From: Cryptomeria japonica
Lineage: Eukaryota > Streptophyta > Pinopsida > Cupressales > Cupressaceae
Reading direction: 5' to 3'
Assembly (NCBI RefSeq): GCF_030272615.1
Contig: NC_081408.1
Coordinates: forward strand, 609,372,173 to 609,436,172
Length of the DNA stretch: 64,000 bases
Shown here: piece after piece, positions 21,736-34,159 of the stretch
Layout: each line of letters opens with the position of its first letter
How positions within the stretch are numbered: position 1 is the stretch's first letter
The notes under the pieces: model-generated
What the model was told of the DNA's origin: nothing
The model's database searches: none
The model's input: the letters and a program-made list of their open reading frames with translations, nothing else
Translations under genes and position numbers: made by a program

Positions 21736-23640
21736 CCAATGTCTTTATCTATTGGACTAGGATATCTTTTTTATCATGTAGTGGTTGACTATAATAGCCA
21801 AGGAGATCCTTTTCTATCATCTGTGGTGGTTTTATATCCTTTGTTCAACCATTACCTGTAATTGTCCTATTCTAGCAGTGGACACTTTTTTAGAATACTA
21901 ATAGATGATGGTTTGTATTGGATTATACTAGTGCTTGCACCAAATGGAGGTGCAATGGTTACACTGATAGAAATACATGGTTAAATATATGATTGAGTCT
22001 AAATTTGTTTAGAATTATGAATATTACAAAATATTTGTACAATGTAAGATATTAATCACTATGTTCGTGGAGTTGGGTACATTAAATCATTTGTTTTTGG
22101 ATTTTTTCATGCTCTCGTAGATGATTTTTCCGTGCAAAATGGAATATGTTAGAATACGAATTTAAATAAGTAGATTAAGCTAGAATGGAGACTACAGAAT
22201 GTTGTTCCCAAAATAATATTTTTATTGAAATCTAAAGATAAAAATTTAAGAAAGTGTTTTGAAATTCCACCACCTTCTAGAAATAAAAATATCACAAACC
22301 AACAAAACATAAAATATTATAAAAATTGAGAATAATAAGACATAATCATTGTAAAAAAATCCTAAGAAACCTATTTTTTTAAAGTCTGAAATATCAAAAT
22401 TTTTGATGACTTTTCTCATTTATCAAACTTTGAGAGATGCTAGATTATTTTATGCATTACTACATAATATGATCAAGTTCTAGAATGTTTTGTGAATTTA
22501 TACAATTAAGACCTTAAATTCTTTTAATGTTTTGTAATACATTGATGTTGATGATTACAAACATGTGTAGAAGCTTGAGTGGTGAATTTGATAAGCTTAA
22601 TTTCTCTTAGTAATCAAACTATGTTTTGTTTCTTTCATATATTTAGTAGAATATATAAAATAGTAACCCTATGTGCTATGATAGTTAAGAATTTTAATTA
22701 ATATTTGATATGTTTGTTTGAAATAATTGAATCATTTTTTTATATTTAAAAATTATTATTTTATTTTATTTATTATTTTTGATCGGTAAAAGGTTGAAGT
22801 GAGAGAGATTTTATTAATAAAAGAGGATCAAAAAATTAATGTTAGAGATAGCTAGAAACAAGGAACATGATACATGACGTATCCCCTGCCTGAAAATGAT
22901 AACCTCGATCATGATTGTATTATTTTATTATTTTTATTTATCAAATTTTAAATAAATATTATCATTTTAACAATTAATTGTTATTTTAATGATAAATAAA
23001 GTAAAATAAACAAATAATATTTTATATTTCTAAATATAATTTTTCAACATTAAAAGTTCATAATATCAACCCAAAATCTATTAATTATATATTGTAAATT
23101 TAATAGATTTATTTTTAATTTTAATAAGTTTATTACTATTTAAAAAAAATTTAGAATCAAATCAATTATAAATAATTTATTATTTAAAGATTTATTTTTA
23201 AAACTTAAAAAATAAAATAAAAATAATAACTATCTTTAATAATTGATATATTAAAAATAGTTATTAAGCTTAAAATTTGATTTATAAATAACTACTTTTC
23301 AAATATACAATTTTAATCGAAAGTTCATAATACTAATCTAAGCTGTAAATATGTAAATTTATTTAACAATTTTTAATTAATGATTGCTTTATTATTAATT
23401 TCTAATTTAAAAAAAAATTAATTAATTTTTATTTTATTTTAAATCAATTATTCATAGGTTTATTTTTAAAATAATAAATATTTTAATGATATTATTTATT
23501 AATAATCATTAAAATCTTAAAAATAAAAAAATAAAAGTAATATTCTATAACTTTAGAAGTCACTAAAGTAAAAATATCATAACCGTTCATTTTAAATCCA
23601 AAAAATAAGTTCTTTTTTAATATGTTAGTTTTTTTAATTA
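21736..23640. other. AT-rich intergenic DNA
   Basis: No gene seen. 22700-23640 is extremely rich in A and T, with many short A/T runs and self-complementary stretches; a matrix-attachment role is possible but is only a guess. Confidence 0.5.
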
Positions 23641-24060
23641 TGTTTCATTCATTTTTAGAAGGGTATAATGCTCCGTGCGCGACCCTCTATAAATTTTATT
23701 ATATGCTTTTTTGTTGCAAGTGGGATTAACATCTGTCACGACAACATCGTGGTGGCAAATAAAAATCGTTTCAAGTGGACGTGAATGGAACGAAAAAGAT
23801 TCAGTTCCACCTAGGCGGAGTCAAAGTTGTGCAACTAGATTGTTTATAGAAATTTCTCTTAACATTAAATTTTTCTGGTCCCCACCCAATTAAATATGTT
23901 TGTAAGTGTCAACCCAGTCATCTTTCTTTAACGTTTACCCTGGAGTGTAGCGGCCGTCGCGAGAGTTTAATAAACAAAATCGCAGAACACGTTTAACGGA
24001 GCCGACGACCGCATCCAAAACTATTCCAACCAAGCGTGAGACAAATTCGGTGGGCAGAGC
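23641..24060. other. GC-richer low-copy island
   Basis: This stretch has several CG dinucleotides (GTGCGCGACC, GCGGCCGTCGCGAG, AACGGAGCCGACGACCG) in otherwise AT-rich DNA. There is a TATA-like CTATAAATT near 23690 but no long reading frame. It could be a remnant promoter or untranslated exon of the downstream gene; unproven. Confidence 0.3.
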
Positions 24061-26424
24061 CCATGTTATAATAGCTTATCAGCTAATTATATTTGAGTAA
24101 TATGTTAATTATGGTCTATTGTTCTATTTAGTTATGAGAGAAATTGTCTTAGGCCTTGTGACCAAGAGTTTGTCATTGTTTGAGGTAGTATATTATAAGG
24201 AGGGCTAAATTTTTATCATACTTGTGTTTGGTGTGACTGTAAAAAAATGAATTGAGAAAAATTACGAATATATGTAAGCAATTTTTTTTATCATTGATTA
24301 TAATGATTAGATAGTGATTTTATCTAGATTATAGAAAAATGTTTTATTTTTTGGTAAAAGTATTGAATTCATAATAACGAGACTAGGGAATGAAATATAT
24401 GTGTATTAAATATCTTTTGGATATTTAGTATTAAATTTTTTTGTTTAGGAGATTAGCATCCAAAAGTATAAGTTCACAGTATCTTACAATTGCAATAATT
24501 CTAAAAATGAAACATAATTGTTATATATAATCTTATCCTTTGTTATTGGTAATTATCTATCAATTAATAATCCTTATAATTCATCATTGGAAAGCTAATA
24601 GTTTATTTTCGGAGGCCAGGTTTGAAATATCATTACTACCTTTCTTAAAGTACACTAGTTTGGAATAGGACCAATTTGTTAAGTTGAAAATTTTAGAAGA
24701 AAGAATTTGCTAGCTAATTTTGAACCCTAAAATCAAAAGATTTTAAAAAAGTAAATTAAAATTCTTCACTTTTCAATTAAAACAAAAAAAACATCGAAAA
24801 TATAAAAAATGGAAGCTTTGTACTAACATGGTGGGAGGCAGAGGTTTATTGGTTGAAACTTGTTGGAGTAGATCATGTTCTCGTTTTTGTGCTGGTCACT
24901 ATTGTAAAAAAAAAAACTCAATCATTTAAAAAAAATAAAAATACATTAACGAAATGGGATCCCATTTAGTAATAAAAGGGATACCATTTCGTGGATTTAG
25001 GCTCAAGATCATGTTGCTCAATGAGATGTTGTTCCCAATTAAGGCTTGGGATCTTGAAACGTAATGGGATCCCATTTTAAAAACAAAGGGGTCTCGTTTT
25101 GTTTGACTCATTTTTGCATCTTTGACTAAGTCCAAAACTTCCATGGGAAGTGAAGTCATTTTCTTGCTTTTACATGTTGTAGAGTGGAGTTGATAATGTG
25201 GGGTGGTTTTTGTAATAAGGAAGGCCAACAACTCCAAGAAATGTGTGATTCAAACACTTTTTCCATTCTTGCTATAAAGGCTAGATGAGTTAGTCATTTC
25301 ATTAGAAAATCTGTTGGAATAATCACCACATGCTAGCTTCTTATAAATCCAGATCTTTTAGAGTCACATTGATTGAGATGTTGGTTTGATACAAAAATGG
25401 AAGAATCTTGCTTCTGATTTTATTACAAAAGAAATCCCATTTGTAAAATGAGTTGAATTATTAAATACTGTAGCATTAATTAAGGACGAGAGACTTGGTA
25501 GATACGATAAAGATGATTAGATTGTGATAGAAACTACCTAATATATCATAAAGGTGGACAATTTTTGTTACACCACTTGCCTCTTAAAGATTGAAGGTAG
25601 GCAATGTAAAAAGAAGGCGAACAATAATGGAGAAGGTAAGTGATATTGTTAAAGATGTGATAAGAGTTTATTTGAATGTGATTATATATATCTACTTCAA
25701 TAACAAGTGCAAGATTATATTACTTTGACTTGGGTTACTATTTAAATTGAAGAATCCAAAAATTATGGGGGTTACAATAAAATAAACAAACATATTGAAG
25801 CATGAACAACAAGACACTGTCAAGTTTGGAGAGATTATATGAAAAGTACCTTTCAATAAATTCATATTTATATTTAAAGTGATAGAAGAAACCTATAACG
25901 ATGAATAAAAGGTGAAGTACATTGTTATAAGAATACAAAATATTCATCTAAAACCAAGGTTTTATTAGATTCAATTGCTAAGCTTTATTATAAAGAGTTG
26001 AAAAATAATTAATACTTGTTAATTTTTCTTGACAACATAATGAATTTATAAATAAATGTGAATGCATGGTATATGATGACATGGAAATAGGTAGTCTTGC
26101 ATGGAGATAGTTGTAACTAAGGTTTACGGTTACCTTTTTCATTTTTTTTTTTTTCTAATTTAGAAAATAAAAAAACTGCATGTAAAAGATTCGTGACATT
26201 TTTTTATATAAATTAAAAAAAAAAATATATATATATACTATTTTTTACATAATTCGGTCATTGCCTACACCTATGGGCGTGCCCGTTGCACAGTAAGTGC
26301 AGTCGCTACTTAATACTTCTTTAGGTGCGTGAGATTGAATCATTGATCCGAAGACCGTTGATACCACTGGTTTGTTAATACATTTGTTCATTTATATGTT
26401 TGAAGGATTTCTTGAAACAAGGCG
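24061..26424. other. Upstream region of the lumazine synthase gene
   Basis: AT-rich. 24950-25110 has two copies of a GGGATCCCATT palindrome and related AATGGGATC pieces. About 26245-26350 is less AT-rich and could be promoter/5' UTR. No protein or RNA gene was recognised. Confidence 0.35.
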
Positions 26425-26554
26425 ATGGCAGCATCGGTAGCATGCGGGCAGGCATCCTTGTCATGTATTTCCACAGCAAAAGGATCTAAGATGTTATCCA
26501 CCGGGATCTTTGCTAGGCATTCTTTGAAAAGATTCAATTCTTCTAAGATTCAAG
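26425..26554 (+). CDS. COS1: Lumazine synthase, first coding exon (transit peptide)
   Basis: ATG in a good plant context (AAGGCGATGGC), followed by 43 codons rich in Ser, Ala, Lys and Arg with almost no acidic residues, as in chloroplast transit peptides. A donor follows (CAAG/GTGGGC), leaving one base of a codon. That phase joins correctly to the exon at 58919. It does not join in frame to the possible exon at 26894-27096. Assignment to this gene rests on order, strand, phase and transit-peptide character; no transcript was available. The enzyme works in the plastid, where plants make riboflavin. Confidence 0.6.
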
Positions 26555-26893
26555 GTGGGCGCATAACTAATATATTTTCATTTTCTTTACTTCTCATTCC
26601 GTGTTGTCTGCTAAATGCAGCTTTAGTTATCTTTTGCAGTACAATCACATTGGGCTTCCTTGTTTTAGTATGAATTATATCGAATCGATTTCTATAAAAC
26701 CCACGAGTTCAATCGTAGAGAACCGAGGAGGACAGAAAGTAGTTTGACTAACTTAAATCTTAAATCCGCTAGAACATAAGACAGCAATGGCCTTATATAT
26801 TTCTGTAACCAAATCTAGATTGCTGGGCTTGCATGTGAATTTGATATTAGGGTTTTATTTTTATTATCTTCTGCCTTGTGCATTGGTATGTAG

Positions 26894-27096
26894 GCTTTCA
26901 ATGATTGCCTTTTTGCTGTTGCAAAGGCTTCCATTCTTCAGGAGACTGAAGCTAATGGGGATTAAGAGTTCATTACTAAATACTGTCACCATTAATCCAA
27001 ACCATGCTAAGTTAAATTTCTCTCACGGAATTTTTGGATCCCGCTTACCAAGAATCCCGACTCTAGTGATCTTCAATGGGCAAGAGCTGGAGTGTT
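26894..27096 (+). other. Possible additional exon of lumazine synthase
   Basis: Open frame between acceptor-like TGTAG/G (26893) or TTCAG/G (26941) and a good donor TT/GTAAGA (27097). Its end phase (one base) fits exon 58919 exactly. Both acceptors, however, demand two carried-over bases from the exon before, while 26554 supplies one. So it is an alternative first exon, it uses an unseen splice site, or it is not coding. The peptide after 26942 is Ser/Asn/Lys-rich and would suit a transit-peptide region. Confidence 0.3.
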
Positions 27097-29739
27097 GTAA
27101 GAACTCATAAGTGCCCTAAGATTTTTTTTTGCTTTTTCTGCTCATTTTAATTCTAATGATGTCTTTGTTTTATATCTCAAAAATGAATTACAAAGAGGAA
27201 GATTAAAATCAATCCTAAATAAAGAATTATAAATATTTCTGAATGAAAAGGCGTAGCACTATCCACACAATTTTTGCTTAGTAAATATTGGGTGACGCTG
27301 CGGGATAACTTGAAGCACACTCTCAATATTTGTAAACATGGGTTAAACTCCAGTGCAGTTTACTATTTCTAGACTACAAACTCATGACATGTGTGGAGTT
27401 ACAGACCACCTTATTGTGGTGGGAATATTCAAATCTGGGCATGTTCTTATGAATGCCCCCACTTATTACTATCCACTGTTTTGTTACGGATTATTGCTGG
27501 GACTTGTTGGTCTGCATCAAATGAGTTAGGAATCTGAGGAATTTAGAAGCAAGCTGCCATGTCACGAGCTTCTTAGTTTAGTGTGGTTACTGTCTTGACA
27601 TTTTTAAAATCCAATGTTAAAACAAAAACTCCATGGTAAAAGGATAAATATACAGGAGTTTTGTTGAACAGATCTTGGGTTTTATTCAGTGTAAATAATC
27701 AACCAATCAATCAGATCTGCATGGCATAAACAACTGTATCACCTTTTTATTGGGCCGTCTTCAGTTCTAACATTTTCACAAACCAATATCTTAGACAGGA
27801 TGAGCAATACCAGAAATGATGGGAGTAGTGTTTCTTATCGTCAAAACATATCTCATCAAAGTTCTTTAACTGAACCTGTCAATTGGATTCTTCCTTCTTA
27901 GATGAACTGGATGAATCAAGTGAGATTTTGGGGATTATATGAAACTCCCCAAAGTTGGCTTATAGAATGCTCAAAAAGTAAGTGGATGATTAATTTCAAA
28001 GTCAGTAGAATGATACATTGATGTCCACTTATACCAAAGGAAATCATCTCAGAAAAACCCAAAGCTCAAAGAAGCATCTGAGCAATCTTCGTTTCGAAGA
28101 GCCTTATGAATATTACAATCCATTACTTGGTAAATTACCTTGGTGCAAAATCATTACAATCTCTTTTGCAAATTATTGCAGAGCCTCCAGACGGAAGAAG
28201 AACATTGAAACTATAGTATTCCTAACTGATTCACAAATGATCTCTAGAGAAAATTAAGACTCTGCGGGAAAGAAAGTTAAATTAAAATCAATATCCTATC
28301 TGAAAACATCCACGGAGCCAGCAAAAAAAAAGTCAATCTATATCTGTGTGCTAGAAACCCTTGTCAAACTGAAGCAAAGACCTTTACCATAACTTTTCTA
28401 ATGCTTTCATTGAACCAGGGATGATGTTGAACATCATCAAAATTTCAAGTCGGTTCACTGTTTTTACCTCTACTAAAGAACAGAAAACTGAATAAAGCCT
28501 CTGGATTAAAACAGAACTGCTATGACTCGAGACCTATCTGCAAGCAGTATAGCAGATCCTTCACAGCGAGTTTGAACAGCTATTGTTATGTTACGATTCT
28601 GGACAAAGTTTATAATTTTTAAAATTAAGTGATTGCCAGCACACAATGAATATAACTTGCACACATAGAGCACAACAGAGCATCTGCCAGAATCTTCTAG
28701 TGGAACATTAGGACTGAAATAACACATTTCAATACATCCATTACTTCCTCATATCTGCTAAAGATCAACAGCGGACAAAACCTCAGAGAACTGCATTATT
28801 TTCTGTATTCTAGACAAGCCTTCTAGGGTCCATTGAGAAACAATCTCAGCACTCTAAGCAATCTTGCCAGTGACCGGATACTCAAATGAATTTTATATCA
28901 AGTTAATTTGAAAGCCACAATAAGCCCATACAAATGCTGGCAATGTAGCCACAAACCTTTGACATTAGGAAGGATTTTTTTAAAACTGAAAACATAATTG
29001 GCAGTAAACAGCAAACATAGAGAAAAATTATTTTCTCAAAAATTTGTTGATCTTTCAAAGCTTATTAATCTGTTGACTTACTAAATGAAAAACCAACGAG
29101 AATCAGAATCTGCAATAGGAGCCATGCCTTCGAGTCACAAATATAAAACATATCCTCGTATGACTCTTGTTAATCGTGTATGATGATTTCCCTACCTCTC
29201 GCCAATGGATTTCTCTTTGCTATGATCTCACAATTTTTGCTTTTGTTTGCTAACCATGTTATTAACACGTCCCAACTAAAATTTTTTTTTTGTTCAATTT
29301 TTTATTTTTTTTTGACCACTATATCTTATGTTAAGTTTGAAGTCTTCTTCTAGGTTGTATTTCAGGCATTTTAATATTGTAACTAGGGATCAGATTTTGT
29401 GTCTTAAAAATGGAAATGTAGTGAAGAGCAATTTCAGTGTCATGAGAGAATGCTTCACTATCGCCTCAAATATAGGGAAAAAAAGATATGCTGAGAAATT
29501 ATTAGGATGAGTCAGCCCATGCAGAATGATGAATTTTAATGTTCTTTAAATCAAATCTGTCTGAAGGACCTTTGAAACGAATCTTCATAATATAATATAA
29601 CATGTTTTTTGATTTCACTGTACAAATATCACTAAAGTTGTTATCTTATACATTTATTGCCATCGCTCCAAGCTCCACTCATTCATGTCTGAAATTTGTC
29701 ATAGATAGAAGAGTCATCATTTTGATTGGTTTCAATGTC

Positions 29740-30000
29740 ACAATCCTTACATCTTTCCTATTAGTGTTTATGCAGATAAACAATATTAATTATAATGCAG
29801 AATAAAAGAGGCAAAAATAACAATTCACAATAATACACAAATTTAATGTGGTTCACCCAATATGGGCTACATCCACAAAAAAACAGCCATCCACTTTCTT
29901 TTTATTATCTAGTGAAGAGCAAATTACAATTTGATGATTTTTCTCATTACACAGCCACTTATTTATCAAGTCCTTTTTGGTGGTTTACAAAGGTTGATTT
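29740..30000. repeat. Possible copia-type LTR fragment
   Basis: Contains TTTAATGTGGTTCACCC and ATGGGCTACATCCAC, a short block commonly found near the end of plant copia LTRs. Boundaries are not visible. Confidence 0.35.
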
Positions 30001-30795
30001 ACATACCAAAATTTAAGCCTAGCAGCATGATTAGTCGCCACATACCGACATCTCCTTGTTCCATGCCATCAATGTGTTGGGAATGCCCTGTAAAAGGAGA
30101 GGGATATAATTTAGTAGCCATTCATTTCCATAGAAGACAAAAATTCCTTACAGCACTATTTCTAAAATTCAACATCTTAGAAGTGAAAGTACTTAAGGCA
30201 ATTTGATTCTTGTAAGTTAAAAGTTCTGGAATATTATCTGAATGTTGAAGTTCTTTGAATATTCTTCTTACAACGTTATAGGTAGGGCAGTTAGAAGAAG
30301 ATGTTGTTTGTGCCCAACATCATTACTATTGCAAATTTTACAAATTTGAATGTTCCAAGGAGTTTTGGCTTTTTCCAATGCCCATTTTTATTGTGAAGTT
30401 TGTGAACATTAGTCCTTATTTTAACACTATTCATTTTATGTTTCAAGCTGACAATATTGAAAAATAAATTTTGATTAGTCAAACTAGGATTAACATAGTA
30501 TTTTTAATATCTCTACTTCCTCTTTATTAATAATTCCGTATTTTGTTGAACTCTATAAGGGTGTAAGATTCAATTTTAACATTATTGATGAGTTTTTTGT
30601 CTTTACTATTCCATATCCACCCAAGCTTCAACATCCACGCTTTTTTAAGTTTATGGTGAGTGGTACTTATGTTAGAAGCCATAAGAAGCCTATTGGTACT
30701 TGAGCAACTTGTATTTATATCTGATGTATCTAATTATTGTGTCAGACTCCATTGAAGTGCAACACAATTCAATCAAAAGAATATGGTATAATGTA

Positions 30796-31789
30796 TGTGA
30801 CGTCCCATTTTATAATTTTGGCTACTTTCCGATTTTTATTTAAATTGTGCAAACTGAAAGGTATAAATATAGACAGATACAGCTATTTATCACAACCTTG
30901 AACGGAAGCAATCCAAATGGAACTAACACTATAGGAAACTCAGCTTATTTATTCATCCATAGCACTGGAACATTTGCAAATATAAATATATTGATCTGGA
31001 AATGTAAAGTTCAGAATTACATGGGGTAAATACCAACTAAACACCATACTTCAGATCTGGAATGTTAGATTGATGATTGGATAATGAATGCAGTTAAATT
31101 GTGAGCAGATCTATGATATCTTAGACCCTTTCACTGCCCCCCAGATCTCTGTTGATGCGCCCAATGACTCCTGAGTCTGGCTTGCAGTGTGGATGTTGCC
31201 TAGTTGATGGTTTGATTGCCCTTCTCCCTCTCCAGACACCATAGAAATCCTCTTGAATACTGTTGGGATTAAAACTCAAAACAACTCTTCTTGGATTTAC
31301 CATATGGGGCCTGTAAGTTGCCTTAAACCCTCGAAACCTACCCAGATAGTCTATGAACTGCTCCCGATCTTGGCACTGTCCTGAAAGTAAAGCAATTTCA
31401 CCTTCAGATCAACAAGTTTCAATGATGGAAATGGATAAATCAGGGAACTGAGGATAGGGTCTTCGGCCTCCCTTAGAGGGTTGTAAATCTAGGGTTTTCA
31501 TCTTGGATTTGCAGATCAGAAAATAGAAAGCCAAATCAATTCCCTCTATGCCTCAAACTGGTGTCCAGGATAACCTTATATCTGCATGAAGAGGTTGGCA
31601 ATAGGGCCCAAATTTGGCACTAGAAATTAAATTAAACTGTAGCTTCATTTTATTTTATTATTTTATTTATTTATTTTACTAATTAAATTTGCCAAAATGG
31701 CGGGAATGTTGTAAAAGACTTTTTTGTTTTCTTTTTCTGAATTGTAAATTTGAGGTTGGCAAGGGAGGTGGGACAGGTGGGACATGACA
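30796..31789 (-). repeat. Probable Ty3/gypsy 3' LTR
   Basis: The ends TGTGACGTCCCA and TGGGACATGACA are inverted copies of each other, as in LTRs. On the - strand GGGGAAGGGAGAAC, a polypurine tract, directly precedes it at 31790-31803, so it is the 3' LTR of a - strand element whose interior lies to the right. No matching target duplication was found. 31804-32233 is a decayed interior remnant with short, unassignable frames. Confidence 0.6.
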
Positions 31790-32233
31790 GTTCTCCCTTC
31801 CCCAGATTGCTTGCCCTTAAGCAATGATAAATTAGGAAGCTCCATCATTGAATCACCAAGTGTGATTGTGCCACTTTGCTCATAATATCCAAACCCCACC
31901 TCTTTTGAGATTTGTCAAGTGGAACGAATCCAACCAAGAATCATCATAAAATCTACTCCATCCAACTTTCACACCTACAATCTCCCCCTCTATGAACCCT
32001 TCTGCCCATGACATGCAAGTTAACTTCTTTAAGGCCAAGAATTGCTCTTGGATCTTAACACCTGGTTCCTATTGTACCCATCTGGTCAACTCATGCAATG
32101 AAGTACCCTAAACACTTGCACCATGACTATATCCATGGGCTCCAATGGGTCTCATGATGTCACTATGACACAAATCAGCTTGCATGTAGGTGTGCAAGGA
32201 AACCCTCTCAATTTGCACAAATTTACAACTGTC

Positions 32234-33050
32234 TGTTGATGTGTTTTTTAGGAAACCTCGAAATAAAATACTTTGTATTCTATCCTCTTTTGAACAAAGA
32301 AACCTTATATGCTAAAGAATATGATCAAATGAGACAATTCCAAGGTTTACAATGTGAACAATCGACTTTAAAGCTTTGGATAGACTCAGTGTTTTGATAT
32401 GATCTTGCTGGTAATTACAAAGGGACTTATGCTTATGAACACAGATGGAATGTGGAATCTAACTTATGCACTTGGAAAATAAAAGATAAAAGGAAAAGGG
32501 TTAAGGGAGTCAATGCTAATCCTAAGAATGTAAGAAATAATTGCTGATTCGATGAAACCAAACCAAGCTTTGCTTCGCCACAAGGAAACAACTACACAAA
32601 GATGGTGTAATCTTCTAAGGATAAGCGAATGATTTTCATTTCACTTATGTACACCAAAATCATGAACAATGAGCATAGAGTAATTAAAGTTAAGCTTTTA
32701 GATAAGTTCAGTCTAACCATACATTGCAACTTGCAATCAACAAATTCCAAGGGTATGAACATTAGGCTTCACCATTGATCAACAATAAAATCTTCCACTC
32801 AACTAATTAAGAAATTTAAACTTGAGAAGTAGAAACCACGCAACAAGTTGAAATAACACATGAAATCCACCATATCTTCATAGTATGTTTATTCCATCAA
32901 GCTTTGGCAACAATCTCCTTTCCTCTTATTCTATTCTTACTGCTAACTGCTACTAACTGTCTATTGATTCACTATCGATCAACCATTCACTATTAATCTT
33001 TACAAATGAGAGGACTAAGCCTTATATAGAGGTCTCATGTACAATTCAAT
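32234..33050 (-). repeat. LTR fragment of the TGTTGAC family
   Basis: Starts TGTTGATGTG and parallels 34160-35060 in order: splice-like leader words, CAATTCCAAG blocks, the CTTATATAGAG promoter region and CAATTCAAT. It is the promoter-to-end part of a diverged LTR on the - strand, cut at 33050 where another repeat (TGTAATGTCCCC...) begins. Confidence 0.6.
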
Positions 33051-33368
33051 TGTAATGTCCCCTGCTAGGAGGCTGCCAGTTTAACAATAATTAACATACA
33101 TCATTGAATATTATATGCCATAAATTAAGCGTTTGAGAATAGTGAATCACTAATTCTTCATAATATAATCCATAACCAATTATATTAAGGGTTTATCCTT
33201 ATTACTTCCCTAACCCTAATAGAGGATGGGGGAATTACTATGCTAGGGTGCTTGGAAACCAATCTACAAGCAGGCTCCCTCAAGGTTTCAGTAACACAGG
33301 TCCTTACCCCATCTTGGGGCTTCTCTTGTCACTCCCCACCTTTCTCTAGGTGAAACATGACATAAGTC
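33051..33368. repeat. TGTAATGTCCCC repeat, left part
   Basis: LTR-like start with TGTAATGTCCCC. Interrupted by the composite insertion; the sequence resumes at 44190 (CTACTGAATTTT). The far end could not be placed. Confidence 0.4.
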
Positions 33369-33373
33369 ATACC
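33369..33373. repeat. Target-site duplication of the composite element (left)
   Basis: ATACC, repeated at 44185-44189 right after the outer end of the inverted LTR tip. Confidence 0.75.
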
Positions 33374-34100
33374 TGTTGACGTGTATTTTGTACACAATCA
33401 TACACAGAATAAAATACCCAAAGGTACCTTATCCTCTCTTGAATAAAGTCTCTGATTGCTGAAGATATCGCAAAGAAAGGATCAATCATGGTGACTCCAA
33501 TGTTCTTTTATGTAGGGTCTCTATGTGTGGATAAGCACCAGTGGTCGTTGTGATTGCTGTTTCATCAAGGGGCCTTACGTTCGGAAATAGAATTTCCTAT
33601 ACTAACAAATTCTCAAAAAAAAAATCAAAAGAGTAGGGCTTGCAAGAGATAAACTCTAATCTAATCCTAAGAATGACTTAATGCGGACAGGACTTGGTAA
33701 GATTCTACCAACTTCAATATTGCCATAAAATAACAACTCAACTGAAATTGATGCGATCTTCTAAGGTAACAAATGATCTTTCAATTCATCAAGGATCATA
33801 GACACTACCACAAAGGTACATATCCAAAGTTCAATGACGATTGAAGGTTTAGGTGATTCAAGTTTCTCCAGTTGACCACGCAAGGCGTTCCTACAATCAG
33901 CAAGAAGCTGGTGGTTTGGAAAGTGAATCTCACCAAAGATCAAGTCCAACACTTTGTCCTTCAAACTAAAATACTACCTTGACTGAGAATGATTCAAGAA
34001 AGTAAACAACCATGAAGATAACCACAAGAATGGCAATAAAACACCATAACTTCAATATTTTATTGATCTCAAAGCCATCATAAACAACAATTGTTTGAAA
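33374..34100 (-). repeat. Outer LTR terminus (left end of the composite)
   Basis: Diverged version of the U5/R part of the LTR at 34160. It shares the tip and the ACCTTATCCTCTCTTGA and GGGTCTCTA blocks. The inner boundary is blurred near 34100, before the primer-site region. Confidence 0.65.
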
Positions 34101-34139
34101 TTCCTTCTTCAAAGCTCAATCTTGCTACAAAGTAACTTG

Positions 34140-34159
34140 CTCTTATCTAGCGCCAATTC
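34140..34159 (-). other. Primer-binding-site candidate (inner)
   Basis: - strand GAATTGGCGCTAGATAAGAG immediately after the LTR tip ...CGTCAACA. The same TTGGCGCTAGA follows the tip at 43467. Confidence 0.65.

Noticed and set aside
25738-25947. Tyr/Phe-rich open stretch upstream of the gene
   Set aside because: AT-rich composition only; no similarity and no promoter context.
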